64,000 nt of DNA from assembly GCA_030549335.1 (NCBI GenBank), contig CM060194.1, positions 71,460,077-71,524,076 of the forward strand, written 5' to 3'. The position numbers and the translations under genes are program-made. A model generated the notes under the pieces. It searched no databases and was not told the DNA's origin. It worked only from the letters and a program-made list of their open reading frames with translations. This document shows positions 12,434-23,575 of this stretch, piece after piece. Source of the stretch: Pontederia crassipes. Its lineage: Eukaryota > Streptophyta > Magnoliopsida > Commelinales > Pontederiaceae. The stretch's first letter is position 1; each line of letters opens with the position of its first letter.

Positions 12434-12759
12434 CATTCACGTTAATTTTGTATTTAAATTTTTATGGATTGTGAATGTACCTTTAGAACTTTGAATCCTA
12501 TGTTTTTATATTTTATTTACATTATCTCTCTATATATCTGCACTTTGACATCAACATGGGTACTAACTTAGATTTTACTCTTCATTAGATTTCAAATAAT
12601 AATTCATGTTTTTTTTGCATTTTCATATGGGTACTAACTTTCTGAAATCTCTATGTATTGTGCAGTGACCTTCGAATTGTTTTGCGACCAAGACTTCAGA
12701 ACTTCAGCTCTTCATCTCTTCATCGTGACGAAGACTTCAATTTGTTTGGAATGGCTTTG

Positions 12760-12925
12760 AATTATGTGATGTTTGGATAGTTACATTTTGATGGTTTGTT
12801 GGATTATGTGATGTATGTGATGTTTGAATTATGTGATGTTTGGATAATATCTGTGATGGTTGGATTATGTGAATTATCTGTGATGGTTTGGATAGTATTA
12901 TCTGTGATGGTTGTATTATCTGTTC
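12760..12925. repeat. Degenerate minisatellite in CACTA 3' region
   Basis: Repeated variants of GGATTATGTGATGTTTGGAT and ATCTGTGATGGTTGGATT. Non-coding; part of the CACTA element. Confidence 0.7.
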
Positions 12926-12960
12926 GGACATTTAAAATTTGACATTTTTTTTAAATTTTT

Positions 12961-13480
12961 TTGTTTCCGACGGTTCCGACCGTTGAAAACAGCTGAAATA
13001 TTGATCATTGACAACGGATTTTTTCGATACTTACCGACGGTTCTAACCATCCGTGCAATATTATCAACGTTCGTAGTCGTCGAAAATCACTTGTGGAGTC
13101 GACGGGTAAAACCGTCGATACAAGTTTGTCGACGGTTTAAATCATCGATACTATCGATGATTAAAGCCGCCGATATATATCGACGATTAAAACTGTCGAT
13201 AGCATCGACGGTTAAGACCGCCGATATATATCGATGGTTTAAATCGTCGATACTATCGATGGTTCGTGCCGTCGATACTCAACGTTCGATGGCTGCGCCC
13301 GCCAGCTAGACCGTCTGTAATACCGACGATTCGGAAAAAACTATCACAAATTGTTTGTGATGCCTCTTTTTTGCACAGGCACTATCCGTCAAAAGAATCG
13401 TCGAAAAATGTTATTTTCGACGGATCTGACCATTTTACAGACGGTTCGGACCGTCTGTAACAAGCAATTTTCTTGTAGTG
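12961..13480. repeat. CACTA 3' subterminal repeats and terminus
   Basis: More than ten copies of a short motif related to GACGGTTTAAACCGTCGATA occur in both orientations, the typical binding array near CACTA ends. The terminus TTTTCTTGTAGTG ends at 13,480 and is followed by ATT (possible 3-bp target duplication, whose partner is outside the window). Confidence 0.85.
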
Positions 13481-13814
13481 ATTATCCCGATCGAATTTAG
13501 AGAATTAAATTTGAATCTTAGAAATGATCAGATCTTGCAATCTTATGATGATGGTACATATATTTTTTTATTATAATCATAAAGCTAGAAGAAAATGTAG
13601 AAAATCTTGATCCTACTCATGGGTGATATACAATGTGTACTATGTGCACATGTATTTATTTGTAGTAGTTATGGTTTATATCTGATTTAAATTAAAAAAA
13701 ATGATATGATGTTGAGTTATGCTACAAAAATCGGGAATCAGTTCTGATCTAGATTCGAATAATTGCTCCCATTCAAATGGACATTCAAACTCTGAGTATT
13801 AATCTCAAACGGAT

Positions 13815-14296
13815 CACTAGAAGAAAATGTTGAACAGGGACGCGAATTAGCATCGTCATACTACGCGATGCTAAATAGTAGCGTCACAATAGCGTCATCA
13901 TTGTAAATGCAGACGCTAACTGCTTCTCTATAGCATCGCATTAGCGTCAAAGAACATCGACGCTAAATAGTAGCATCACAATAGCGTCGTCATTGTAAAT
14001 GCAGACGCTAACTGCTTCTCTATAGCGTCGCATTAGCGTCAAAAAACATCGACGCTAAATGAGACGCTATCGCGACACTATTTTTGTGTTATTATCACGC
14101 GCGAAAACTAGAAAACATGCGCCAAATGGTAGCATTGTATTGACGTCGCAAGCTTGTAACACTAAGTTAGCATCAACACATCGGCAAGTCTAAGTCGACG
14201 TAAAATAAGAGACGATATTAGCGCCAGCATTTTGTGTTGGTGTCGACAATTACGCCGTTATAATAGCGTTGGAGGATTGTGACGCTAAGTCGACAC
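13815..14296 (+). mobile_element. Second CACTA-type end with GACGCTA repeats
   Basis: Begins CACTAGAAGAAAATG at 13,815 and contains many GACGCTA / TAGCGTC motifs in both orientations, like CACTA subterminal arrays. A ~122-bp block is directly duplicated (from about 13,855 and 13,975). No matching 3' terminus was found, so it is a truncated or non-autonomous element of a different subfamily. No coding sequence. Confidence 0.6.
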
Positions 14297-14332
14297 TAGT
14301 TTGTGCTCTTTTGGAAATATATGTTATATATT

Positions 14333-14465
14333 GCATAGTATATTATAGAATACTATATTATACTATGCTATACTATACTATATTATATTATACTATACTA
14401 TACTATAATATACTATACTATACTATACTATACTATACATTATACTACATTATTCTACTATATAA
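14333..14465. repeat. (TATAC)n-type microsatellite
   Basis: About 130 bp of TACTA/TATAC pentamer units with variants. The apparent open frame across it is a by-product of the repeat. Confidence 0.9.
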
Positions 14466-16744
14466 TATACAAAAAATAATATACCATGCTGTACATACAT
14501 TATACTTCAATCAATCGAATAACCATTTAGGATGTCCAAAATGTGCAGACTAGTAATCTAAGGATCGAATGATGGAAACGTAGATCAAACGTTTGAAGAT
14601 CCTCATACAAAAAGTTGTTGAGGTATAAGATCACAAACTAGAACCTGTGAAAGTACTTGCACAAGAAATCATTAAACCTTAAGATTGAACTATTGAAACC
14701 TAATCCTAACAGTCGTCCAAATATTTTCCCAAAGAAATTAAATCTAACAAAGCTTGAAAATCCATCAGGATACCTAAAACCTATTTAATACCAACTAGTA
14801 CATATTTTGGATTATCATGATCCTTATTAAACTTAAATAATTCCTATATTTGAACTTTACTGATTGTTGATCTAATGAAGGTCATACCTCATATCAACAA
14901 TGCATAATTATGAACAAAGTTTGGATTGAGCGAATATGAGGACTTATTTAATCAAATATAAGCGTTATGATGTCCATGATATTGATTGATCACAACTCAT
15001 TGTACAACGTTACACATTGCATGATTAGAAGCATAAGTTCACCTATGTCCATGTTTCACAATTGATCCTCAACTTTGAAACAAAAGATTATGCCACCAAA
15101 TTTTGGTGAATCCTCCTTTTATAGAGGGCATTTGTCGTTGATCACGCATGAAATATATGACACCTCATTGCAATGAAAATATTAATAATTGATATTTCAT
15201 AGAAATGTTTTTTATTTACAAGTTGAATGCAACTTTCTCCATTATGCATTTATAAAGTATTATCTAAAATCATATAATGTAAAATAAAGAAACCATATCA
15301 TTGGATATTTTTTCATACATTTGGCATTGATTTCTTCTACTAATTTTTTTTATAAAGATTGTTTTATGAATTCAACTCATATTCCTTGATGCTTATCAAA
15401 TTATCTCATGGATTGTTATTATCTTCACTATATCTGACTATATATTGTCAATCCCTTTCTATTGATTATTTCATAGTTAAGAAATTGCTACTTTAATATC
15501 ATATTTAATGTATTGTTGATAATTATTGCATTGATTTTTTACTCATATATTGGACTACCAAGCAAATGAAAAAATGCTCCCCTGCATTGACCTTGTATGT
15601 AAACATATTATTAATGAATTAGCGACAGTGACTACGAATGCTCATGATGATAATGTGCACATGCTGCAATTGGGAGACGTCCTTTATTTTTATTGCCAAT
15701 TGTTCCTTTTTTTCATTTTATCCTCTTTGACATTGATATATATTGAGTTTTGTTCCAAATATCATGATGAACTTGTACTTTTAACGATGACTTTCTATTT
15801 CTTATTCTAGACCTTTTGTATTTCATACTAGTCAAAGTTAAATTTTTATACAACGTTTTGAATAGTTGGTACATTCCTAAGATTGCATGTGGCAATGTTT
15901 GATTTGGGGGAAGTTGTGATATGACAATAATCCATAAAGATTTTTTTTCTTTTTGTTTTCTATTTACTTCAATTTTCTTCTCATCACTGATTAAATTTAT
16001 TATTAAATTATGTCCAATGTTAATCATTAACTTTGAAGTAAAAGGAATATAATTATGAATATGCATAAAATTATTTGTTTTAAACAACATTCCATTCAAA
16101 TTAGATTAAACATCCTCTCTCTCAACTAGGTATGACTTATTATTTTGTTGCATATAATTATTTTGGATATACTCTTTCTTCAACTTATTAAAATTGTATG
16201 TTATTTTATGCAAAAGAAATTCATATTTATTTATGACATATTATATAGCAATGATGTTGTTCTTTACAACTTATTTAAAGTGAAAACCCTTTTGTTGAAA
16301 CAATTATATAATTATTCTAATGTTGAACATTATCTTATAAAATTTTAATGTTTTCTATCTACTACATTATCTAATCAAGAATGGAATCAAATATGGAGAT
16401 GAGTATATTTTGATATGATTCTCATTTCTAATACTGTTTGAATTATTGAACAATATACATAAATTTTTTATCAATATTTAGTTTAAACTAATTCATTCAT
16501 TTATTTAATAACATAATAGATAATCATTTTAAGAGTCTACATGTCATATATTATATATGTTCATCAGTTATCAAAGATAAACTTTAATAAAATATTACAA
16601 TCCATATATCAAAATTTTCCATTCTTCTTTAGCCTACAAGATCTGTAAATCATTTCTGACAGCATATGACGTTTCTCAAGGGACATGTCAAACTTTTAAT
16701 TCTATAAGTAGCGTTTGAAAAATAGAACCATAGTTCTTCCTAAT
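14466..16744. other. AT-rich intergenic, no gene recognised
   Basis: Non-coding, low-GC DNA. A short exon-like stretch near 15,550-15,680 (with MLPCIDLVCKHIINEL) stands out by composition but matches no family I know and lacks a clear gene context. Confidence 0.45.
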
Positions 16745-17135
16745 TATGAATGATTGAATTGACAAATTAGTCTGTTATGTATATGAATGGAGTGATATAA
16801 AGAAGTTGATATGATATAATAATTTTAGTGAGTATTTGAATAAAATATAAATATTACAATTAAATATAAATTTGTTAATTAATAAAACATAACAATATAA
16901 ATTTTAATTCTTTATTAGAAAGTTTGTTATAAAATATATTATTTAAATATAACAAATTATATTTAACAAAATATTCAAAAAAGTTATGAAATGACATGTA
17001 ACAAATAATATTAAAGTAATTATTTTATAATGAATATATTATATTTAATAAATAAAATCTTTTGTAATAGAATCATAAGAGAGAGAGAAAATAAGAAAAG
17101 AAAAATAAATTATAAAGAAAGAGTTGTCACGCACA
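16745..17135 (-). repeat. AT-rich MITE-like repeat, copy 1
   Basis: Very AT-rich block ending in a purine-rich tract (GAGAGAGAGAAAATAAG). It is similar in layout and sequence to 19,490-19,965 (opposite orientation) and 59,165-59,595. No protein. Confidence 0.5.
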
Positions 17136-19489
17136 AAAAAGTTATACAATGCTACTGTAAAATTGAGGTCACGTAACACTCGATTTGCATCTTAGGATCC
17201 AACCTCAATTTTTTCAAGCATCACATCATTTGACGATCGGAATCAAACCTTGTTCTAGTCTAATTTCGGTTGTCAAACACTACTCAATTAAAATTAACTA
17301 AAGTATATGTGTTCAAAAGACATTACCAATAATTTTGGGCTTAGAACAATCAATGACACCTATAAAATAAAAATATGTGTTTAGAGATTAATTTGATGGT
17401 CAAGGCCACTGACTATACACTAGCTAGGAATTTATGGCTGGATCAAAGTGCATGATCGGATTCAGTTAACCAACAAAAGAAGTTAAGAATTATAATTAGC
17501 AATCTCAAATTAAAATTTCAAGACATCACAGAGAGAGCTAAAAATATTTTAAATATTTCATATTTTTTTCGACGAATTGTTTATATATATGGTAGTAATC
17601 TTGAACAGTGCATATTTATTAACTAAGTTTAGAAATTGGAAGTGATAATATTGCTTCTACATGTGCATGGACTATGAGAAGCACAAGAGCGCCCACGTAC
17701 CATCATTAAACTTCTATGATACCAGTAGAATGCAACATCCTTGTCCTGATACAAAGAGTTAGGTGTTACGGCAAAGACATCATAAATAATGTCGCAACGA
17801 ATCAAATGTGTCTAGCATTTCTATCACTTCATGATAGTTGAAAAATAATAATAAAACCTTAAAGAAAATGAGAAAAAGCTAGGCAGTAATGAGGTTGGCA
17901 AGCAATTAAACTTGCATGGAGGAGAGCGAGCAAAGTAGCAGTCGTCCAGCTTGGTCAGGTCAGACATGGCTGAGACAAGCAGTTGGGGTGCATTAAAATC
18001 ACGCTATAACATTTCGGTAGGTCAACCTTATTCATAGTTATTATGATCATTGCAATGCAAGGGGTTGGACTTTTGTTCTCGGCGTAAAGGATAGGACTTT
18101 ATGGAACGAGCAGAAAACAGGTGGCCAAATGACAGATCCAGCTGGAATATAAAAGCATAGTGTTGATATGTAACCGCATGTGATGCATCATTAATGTTGT
18201 CCATCCCGTGTCTCAATCCTGTTCTTTTAATTAATCAATTTTAATTTCTTTTCTAATACAGTATATATATACACATAGCTTATTCGAGTTACAAAAATGT
18301 AATCATGAGAAGAAAGAAATCAAACATATATCATTACGTTTCAACTTTCAAGTCAAAGACAACAGCTTTTGGATTTTGATAATTATTTCCAATATGCTAC
18401 GTTCAACTTAATTCGAGATTAGATAAATAAGGAATTTTCTTAGAGCTTTTCTCGATTCGAACATGGACTCAATTTATGTCAAAGTTTGATAATAATTTAA
18501 TCAGTGTACTATGTGACAGAAGCATAAATAAAGACAACTATCAATGGTAATGTAGTTTTATTTTTAAATCGTTACTGTTTGACTTCTTAACGAAAACCAC
18601 AAAGAAAATGAGACGAAAGAAAAAAAAAAGATATTGACTGGCACACAGAGTTGGTGAGCTGGGGGGTTGACCAAGTGGCCGGCACATGACCAGAAGTCCA
18701 TGTGGTCAACGTTCCCCGCGGGTCCCATCGAAATTAAATTGAAAACTTTAACTTGCTGAGTCAGACTGTCGGGGGGCGTACCGATTTCGAATTATTTAAT
18801 TGGTCAGGCCCGAGGCTAAAGCTGGCCGTTGGATCAACGAGCCCCTTCCCTCTCCTTAATCTAACGACCATCGATCGAAATTACAATTAAATCTTGAATA
18901 CTTGACTAATTCCATATTCTCCAATGAAACTATCAGCATGACTCAAAGCTTATTAAATGATTGTTTTTGATCGAATGATAGATTCGATAACTTGATTAAA
19001 ATATTAGAGGCAAAAATGTTGTCAACATGTACACTTGATCGAGTGAGCCGCGCAACTGTGTAGAAATGATTCTCATTATTAGAAAAGTAGCTTGCATTCA
19101 TTCGACTTCTTGTCCGTTTGGGTCAATTTGTTTATATTCCTTGATTAATAAAGTTCAATCCACAACTTGCTCCCATTTTTATAGCCTAAGTGGCAGACCT
19201 ATGTATTGTGGGGCCTTAAATTAGGATATATATAAGTTAAGAGTTTGCTATTTAATATTTTTATCAATAAATATTTTTAAATTTATTTTAATATTTTAAT
19301 AATTTTGTAATATGTATTGCCTCCCCACTGTTCGTTCGTGCTAGGTGAAATATTGTATTCCTATTTCATAAAAGAAGGTCACGATTTCAATTTTTTTCAC
19401 CTATATGCATTATTTAAGGGCCGCGTTTGACTGTACAATCAGAGCTTTCTTCCACCTATTTTTGTTAAACATGATCATGTGATGTTAAT
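17136..19489. other. Intergenic; TTGAC-rich patch near 18.66-18.85 kb
   Basis: No coding frame is supported. A less AT-rich patch at about 18,660-18,860 has TTGACC, GGTCAAC and TGACC motifs (W-box core TTGAC) and several GC-rich words. It could be a regulatory region, but it lies ~1.8 kb from the CCR-like start and no promoter or transcript can be shown. Confidence 0.3.
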
Positions 19490-19965
19490 TTCGAGACAAA
19501 ATTGGATGACAAAATTAAAGTCTCACGTGATTCAAGTACCATAATCGGAGCACTCTAGCGGAACTATTTTTTCTTTACCTTTCTTTGGTATTTGGTTTTC
19601 TTTTTTCTTTCTTATTTTCTCTCTCTCACATATTTTTCTTATAAAATAATTTATTTATTATATATAAAATATTTATAATAAAGAATTAATATAATATTAT
19701 TTATTACTTCTTATTTTATTAAAAGTTTTAATACTTAATTGAATATAATTAATCTAAAAAATTATATTATTTTACATTTTTTCATAAAAAATAATTTATA
19801 ATATTATTTTTATTAATAAAAAATATTTTTATATTTATAATTATTTTTAATCAAAACTTATTAAAAATTAATACATCACATTTATTTTTTTCTATCACAT
19901 ATTATCATTATGTTTTATTTCATTCAATCACATCCAAACTAATATATTAATTTAACTATTCATCG
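19490..19965 (+). repeat. AT-rich MITE-like repeat, copy 2
   Basis: Starts with a pyrimidine-rich tract (TTATTTTCTCTCTCTCACAT) and continues with AT-rich sequence. It ends near TTTCATTCAATCACATCC. The reverse complement of 59,165-59,595 follows it closely. Confidence 0.5.
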
Positions 19966-20257
19966 AAAATTTAGCAAGAACTCCCGTTCCATTTTCAAAG
20001 GCAAGTAGGACCCATTAAATTAAAACATACCTGTTTGACTTAAAAGAAAAAAAAGATTTATTCCGAATGCTGCTCCATTAAAAATTGGGCCTAGATAACT
20101 TTGTACAACAAAATGACAGAAAAAAAAGTATCTCTAATCAGAGTCACTTTGTCTTTTTTGTTTATAATTTACTTTTTATCAATCCAATGGGAAAATATTT
20201 ACCGCATTTTTCTAAGGGGAAAAAAGATTCTCGGCTGAAAACTAAAGAGTTGACGGT

Positions 20258-20322
20258 TTGGTAATATGTCAACTTTTGGTAATATGTCAACTTTTGGTAA
20301 TATGTCGACCTATAAAGAAAAA

Positions 20323-20361
<39 letters not shown>
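20258..20361. repeat. 19-bp triplication and (TA)n microsatellite
   Basis: Three tandem copies of TTGGTAATATGTCAACTTT (20,258-20,310) are followed by about 18 TA units at 20,325-20,361. Both are just upstream of the CCR-like promoter. Confidence 0.85.
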
Positions 20362-20363
<2 letters not shown>

Positions 20364-20508
20364 TTCATCTAGAAGATATGGTCTTCTAGAAGAAACATTT
20401 ATGAGCAAAGTTTTCCCAACCATCTTCTAATGAATGTACCCGCGCTGGTCACTCACCGTATCTTCGAATGCGCTACCCGCCTTGTTCGTCTGTTTTCTTG
20501 GCCCCTTG

Positions 20509-20520
20509 ACCCTTTAAATA
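20509..20520 (+). promoter_or_regulatory. Possible TATA box of the CCR-like gene
   Basis: CCTTTAAATACG lies about 115-125 bp before the ATG at 20,634. This would place transcription start near 20,545 and give a ~90-nt leader. Prediction from sequence alone. Confidence 0.4.
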
Positions 20521-20633
20521 CGACGCGAGCTCTGGTCATATCATACCCACTCATCCACCCTTCCATCTTGGTCCTGCGGCTCTCCTCCAAGGCGCCCGCT
20601 TCGATCCTTGGAACAGCTCAGTCGATAGCTCCA

Positions 20634-22689
20634 ATGGCACCTGCCTTCGCTGCTCACAAGACGGCGTGCGTGATGGACGCGTCAAGCCCCCTCGGTGCGC
20701 CGCTCGTCGAGAGGCTCCTGCGCAGGGGGTACGCCGTTCATGCCGCGGCTTACAACCATGGTTCGTCTCTTTCGGTTTGTTTTTTTTTATTTTCTTCTTT
20801 CATTTTTCTTTTTTCGCGAGCTTGCTCGATCTGAGTTAGAGCTCTCGAGCTTTATGAAAAGTTTCTGTTTAATTGGAGCTTCTTTTCCGGCTTTCTCTTG
20901 TTGCAGAAAAGGTGAGCACTTTGCAAAGACTGTCGAGTGACAACAATCGTCTTAAGGTCTTCATGGCGGATCCCTTCGACTTCCACAGCATCATGGACGC
21001 CATGAATGGATGCTCAGGCCTCTTCTACACATTTGAGCAGCCTCAAGACGAGCCCTACGATGTGAGTTTAACTACTTTTCGCAATTGTTTGTTGGATTAC
21101 AGAACGGGGCTTGCGCTCAGCAGAAAGTTGGTTTCTACGCACTACTTTGGGTTCTAACTTCTAACATATATAATTAAGTTGGCGTGAAGAATTAACATCA
21201 GAGCTGCAAAGTCTGAATCCCTGGCAGTACTATTGATGAGGTGGCCTACTTGATGCCACAAAACAACTCCTTCCTTCCTTTGGTGCCTCTTCAGCACCAC
21301 TTTTACTTCCATTAATGTCGGCACATGACCAAAGTTCCATTTCTAGTCACCATGAGCTGTTCTTAACTCCACTCCGCGTTTTGACAAACACGATAACTCA
21401 CCTTTGATTCCAACCAAAGGTGTAGAGTTTTGTCCAGGAAAGTTGGTACTCCATGTCATTAATTGTAGGGGTGGTTCGGAATGCTGTCATAGCCCTGCAT
21501 GCAGTTCGGCTTGATCAATCAATTAGTTGGGAGTTAATTACCGAAACAACTGTAGACATGACCGCTAGCAGCTTCCAAACACACTGTTGCCCACCTTTGT
21601 AGACTAGAAATAAATGAGGCATGTGGGGGCCAGTGGCCAGAATTTTGCTCCGTGTAGGTGTCGAACTCAAAACCGTTTATTTTATTATTAGCCTCGGTTG
21701 GGTGTCCCTCGTTTCTGCTCTAATCAGTATATGTATCTCAATCAGAAGACTCGCTGTAGGATGTAATTATTCTTATACAAAACAAGAATTAGTTTGGGTT
21801 AGTCATAGTGTTGATGATACAAGTTAATTTAACTAACTGCAACTGAGTTAATTGAAGGGGTGCTTGTACGTTCTGTTGCAGGAATTCATGGCGGAGGTAG
21901 AGGTGAGAGCTGCACACAACGTGCTGGAAGCTTGCGCCCAGACCGTGACCATGGAGAGGGTGGTCTTCACCTCGTCTGTGACGGCGGTCGTATGGAAGGA
22001 GAACCGCAAGTTGATGCCCAAATTGGACGAGAGGGACTGGAGCGAGTTAACTTACTGCAGAAAACTCAAGGTAAATATAATATACTGTAGGAAGAAGAGT
22101 TAACTGTAACCAGATAAATAAATGATGCCAAGTGCACTATATAGCATTAGCTTCATAATTCATGCTCTGCAGCTATGGCACGCATTGGCGAAGACATTGG
22201 CCGAGAAGACGGCGTGGGCACTGGCGATGGACAGGGGAGTCGACATGGTCTCCATCAACGCAGGCCTGCTGACCGGACCTGAGCTCTCCGTCACCAACCC
22301 TTACCTCAAGGGCACGCCGGAGATGTACGAGGATGGAGTCATGGTGACGGTGGACCCCCAGTATCTCGCCGACGCCCACGTCGCAGCCTACGAGAGCACG
22401 TCGGCGTACGGCCGCTACCTCTGCTTCAACAACTCCGTTTGCCGGCCGGAGGACGCCATCAAGCTCGCCCGGATGCTCAACCCTGCGTCTCCCGCACCTC
22501 GTGCAAGGTTTGACCTTTTCCGTGACCCAGTAGCATCCTCGTAAATTAAATTAAAATTGGAATAATTTCCTGACCTGTTAATTTTTCTGTAGTGATGAGC
22601 TGAGGACGATCAAACAGCGGATCCTCAACGGAAAGATGAGCAACATGATGACGGAGTATCTTGCCGAGAGACACGTGGAAGGGTTTTAG
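20634..22689 (+). CDS. Cinnamoyl-CoA-reductase-like NAD(P)-binding protein
   Basis: Five exons with GT...AG borders: 20,634-20,760, 20,907-21,061, 21,882-22,070, 22,173-22,507 and 22,593-22,689, joining in frame to 300 aa. The start at 20,634 (CCAATGG context) begins MAPAFAAHKTACVMDASSP; the upstream in-frame extension has no family similarity. This is a short-chain extended reductase (Rossmann fold) of the CCR-like group related to Arabidopsis At2g23910/At4g30470, not true lignin CCR. Visible features are a Rossmann start VMDASSPLG (in place of GxxGxxG), NVLEAC, the catalytic-Ser segment VFTSSVTAVVW (S125/S126), then H160-ALA-K164 where true CCR has Tyr-x3-Lys. So the catalytic Tyr is replaced by His, while Lys is kept. 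The substrate is unknown. A partial pseudogene copy lies at 36,765-37,331. Confidence 0.9.
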
Positions 22690-23575
22690 CTGTTGATCTT
22701 ATTCTAAAAGGGCAAAAAATGGCGCTGATGTAACAAAACAGCATGTCATTTCATGTAGCAGTTAGGCCGGTCCATTGGTTGGATAGAAGTAGGATGTCAA
22801 CATATTTTTTTTTTTTCTACATGGGCAAGTTGCCTCCATGTATTTAATGCTCGAAAATAATAACAAACATATTATATATTTTTAAAATGGATGATCCTCC
22901 ACCCTTTTGCTCGAGGATTCAACGATTGTCTCAGGAAAGTGCGGTTCAAATAAAAAATCGTGCGATTCAAAGACGGGAAGGTGGGTCCGCTCGCCCGGCT
23001 TTCTTCTCAGACGTTGTGTTCTTCATTCTCCGACATCGCCTGGAGCCTCAAGGTCGTTGTCGTGAGCTTGTCACGTTCTTCTTTCTCCGACGTCGAACAC
23101 GTAGAGGGTGGGGGCAACGCCCCCTTCCCTGCGTTGCCTCGTCGACGTCGAACACGCATAAAGGTGCGCCTCCACCCCTCATTGCCTCGTTGGCGCTCGA
23201 CGCGCAAAGGGGGGGCGATGCCCCTTCCCATGCGCTGTGCCTCGTCAGCCCGATGCGCAAAGAGAGGGGCGACGTTGGAGGTCGAGGGAAGGGGCGTGCG
23301 TGAGGATGCTTCAATTTTTATTTTTTATTTATTTTTTCAATGATGTCACATCAAACTATTGCTTGTGTGGAGGAAAAAAAATTGTCGTGTGGACGTCATG
23401 TGAATGGGCGACGGTAAACCCCATATAATAAATGAAAAGGGTAGTTGGTGAAATAAGTTAAAAAATAGAGAGTAATTTTATTACAAAGTAAAGTTTGATG
23501 ATACTGCTGAAAAAAGTGTTCAAAATTGGAAAGTATTTAGTATAATTTATTCATCAATAAATACAGTCAATTCTT
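22690..23575. other. GC-rich island with one MULE-like end
   Basis: From about 22,900 to 23,320 the DNA is GC-rich and contains imperfect ~60-bp repeats with GTCGACGTCGAACACG and GCGCAAAG words. Several overlapping frames are open on both strands only because of this composition. The right flank (about 23,400-23,575), read on the - strand, resembles the terminal inverted repeat of the 55,889-56,507 element (ATACTAAATACTTTCCAATT, then ACTTTGTAATAAAATTA). The left end was not found and may have been lost beside the CCR-like 3' end. Probably a truncated, non-autonomous TIR element. Confidence 0.4.

Larger units (their letters stand above)
873..13480 (+). mobile_element. CACTA (En/Spm) transposon, nested and decayed
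   Basis: The element carries remains of two genes in the usual CACTA order, a TNP2-like transposase (881-1894) and a TNPA/Transposase_24-like gene (10,388-11,890). A block of subterminal repeats (about 12,961-13,460) follows, and the terminus reads TTTTCTTGTAGTG, ending at 13,480. The 5' terminus is outside the window. The TNP2 frame is interrupted at 1895 by a TRIM-like unit and then by an antisense gypsy element to about 9,900. After that the sequence resumes near the 3' end of the TNP2 gene region, so the middle of the transposase gene is missing. The identification rests on domain order plus terminus; the exact inner breakpoints are inferred. Confidence 0.85.

Noticed and set aside
14269-14553. 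94-aa Tyr/Ile/Leu-rich open frame
   Set aside because: It runs through the TATAC microsatellite.
18660-18860. WRKY-responsive promoter of the CCR-like gene
   Set aside because: The W-box cores are real words, but they lie ~1.8 kb from the start with repeats in between. The link is not supported beyond chance.
20430-20633. 68-residue upstream extension of the CCR-like protein
   Set aside because: It is in frame but without family similarity, and it contains the likely TATA box and leader. The family N-terminus fits the ATG at 20,634.
22887-23343. Overlapping frames of 74-138 aa on both strands in the GC island
   Set aside because: Openness in many frames at once comes from base composition and internal repeats. 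No protein motif was seen.
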